Shown in pieces: positions 7,681 to 8,369 of a stretch of 8,369 nt of DNA. Origin of the DNA: Gemmatimonadota bacterium (GTDB taxonomy: Bacteria > Latescibacterota > UBA2968 > UBA8231); the NCBI GenBank assembly GCA_026706505.1, contig JAPOYQ010000060.1, positions 1 to 8,369 of the forward strand, read 5' to 3'. Each line of letters starts with the position of its first letter. Position 1 is the first letter of the stretch. The notes under the pieces are model-generated. The model was not told where the DNA came from. It saw nothing but the letters and a program-made list of their open reading frames with translations, and did not search any database. A program made the position numbers and the translations under genes.

Positions 7681-7686
7681 CGCCAA

Positions 7687-7691
7687 TCCTT
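7687..7691 (-). promoter_or_regulatory. Ribosome binding site AAGGA for the start at 7680
   Basis: The minus strand reads AAGAAGGA, spacer TTGGCG, ATG at 7680. The spacing fits the ATG and is too short for the TTG at 7686, which fixes the start two codons downstream of the longest possible frame. Confidence 0.75.
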
Positions 7692-7734
7692 CTTACACGC
7701 CCCAAACGCATTTCTTTGCTCTCCAATGCCCATT

Positions 7735-8369
7735 CTAGTGCAGGCCTGCAAACACGCTTACGAAAGTCGTATTGGTTGTGACGGCGTCTGAGAATTCGAA
7801 GTCCCTAGTCCGCAACCGCATCCCGGCCAAGGCCACGATTTTATACCCCAGGTACGTGGATCGGTTGGTCAACTGCAGCCCCAGCGACACAGACCTGAAG
7901 TCGTTGGCATCCTCCGCGAAATCCTCGTTCCAGAGGTACTCCAAGCCTCCTTGCAGCGTACTCTCGGTGAGGAAATCCATTTCCACAATGACGCTGAACA
8001 ACTCTCTTAGCTGTTCGCGCTGCTCCTCGCCAAACAAGCCACGCGTCTGTTTGAGGAACTCGCTTTTCCAGCGCGGTTCGACAGTCAGAACGCCTATTTG
8101 ACGGCGGTACCTGATTTTATTGATCGCCCCAAAGAAGAAATCGCTTTTGCGCAGCTCGAATTCTTTGCGCGTGCGCTCGTCCATGAGCTGGTGAAACAGC
8201 GTGTAATTCACCCTCGTCTCGAGTTTCGTCCGGCCGATTTGGACCTTGTGCCCGGCGAAGAAATGATTCACCCACGTGTCGCGCGCAAGCATGGGATCCT
8301 CCACCTGCGTCAATGTGCCCCCATCGATGGACTGGCTGGGCAACCATTGAAGCAGGCGATTCGGCATGT
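7735..8369 (-). CDS. Probable outer-membrane beta-barrel protein, C-terminal part (5' end off the window)
   Basis: At least 210 residues are open to a TAG at 7735-7737. The frame is still open at the right edge, and the ATG at 8367 has no visible upstream context, so the true start most likely lies outside. The sequence alternates polar and hydrophobic residues in short strands divided by charged turns: HKVQIGRTKLETRVNYTLFH, RRQIGVLTVEPRWKSEF, STLQGGLEYLWNED, VSLGLQLTNRSTYLGYKIVA, MRLRTRDFEF, and a last strand TTNTTFVSVFAGLH. This is typical of the end of an outer-membrane barrel, although the final residue is His rather than the usual Phe or Tyr. A soluble-looking, glutamate-rich turn (FGEEQREQLREL) lies mid-way. 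It precedes the membrane-TPR gene by 54 bases with no terminator seen, so it probably belongs to the same operon. The family was not recognised. It could be a relative of the left-edge protein, but the two visible parts do not overlap and cannot be compared. Confidence 0.82.
   Translation of the reverse strand, partial: MPNRLLQWLPSQSIDGGTLTQVEDPMLARDTWVNHFFAGHKVQIGRTKLETRVNYTLFHQLMDERTRKEFELRKSDFFFGAINKIRYRRQIGVLTVEPRWKSEFLKQTRGLFGEEQREQLRELFSVIVEMDFLTESTLQGGLEYLWNEDFAEDANDFRSVSLGLQLTNRSTYLGYKIVALAGMRLRTRDFEFSDAVTTNTTFVSVFAGLH

Noticed and set aside
6524..7726. 400-residue open frame on the minus strand in another phase
   Set aside because: A Gly/Arg-rich shadow of the hydrophobic region of the membrane-TPR gene; no domain, and the overlapping frame has clear transmembrane and TPR patterns plus a ribosome site.
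7681..7734. Promoter or terminator in the 54-base gap
   Set aside because: No convincing -35/-10 pair or stem with T-run; only the ribosome site of the next gene is clear.

Overview
The whole window is protein-coding on the minus strand, in one compact block read from right to left. Five genes follow one another with gaps of 54, 106 (or 16, depending on the start chosen), 35 and 16 bases. The first (right edge) and last (left edge) are cut by the window. No RNA gene, mobile element, CRISPR array or convincing terminator is visible, and no gene-free stretch exceeds about 110 bases.

The organism looks like an uncultured, GC-rich, two-membraned bacterium. Four of the five products appear to be surface or outer-membrane proteins. 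Two carry the SPNGDG motif followed by a FlgD-like/CHU_C-like C-terminal beta-domain, a style typical of the FCB superphylum and nearby candidate phyla. A glycosyltransferase-like membrane domain fused to a long TPR tail points the same way. Clear purine-rich Shine-Dalgarno sites (AAGGAG, AAGGA) argue against a typical Bacteroidota genome, where such sites are rare. My best guess is a Latescibacterota- or Poribacteria-like lineage. This rests on protein style from memory and is only an inference.

In transcription order: (1) 8369-7735, the C-terminal part of a probable outer-membrane beta-barrel; (2) 7680-5719, a ten-or-so-helix GT39/PMT_2-like membrane protein with a C-terminal TPR array; (3) 5612-3528 and (4) 3492-1384, two diverged paralogous secreted multidomain proteins (signal peptide, discoidin-like domain, beta-sandwich with a WSxWS motif, Ig-like region, SPNGDG plus FlgD-like C-terminus, both ending in VVY); (5) 1367-1, the N-terminal 455 residues of a large exported protein that runs off the left edge.

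The context suggests a surface-assembly operon: barrel proteins in the outer membrane, two related secreted adhesin- or scaffold-like partners, and an inner-membrane glycosyltransferase-like protein that might modify them or build an associated glycan. The co-operon arrangement is seen; the functional coupling is inferred. No catalytic motif was recognised in the secreted proteins.
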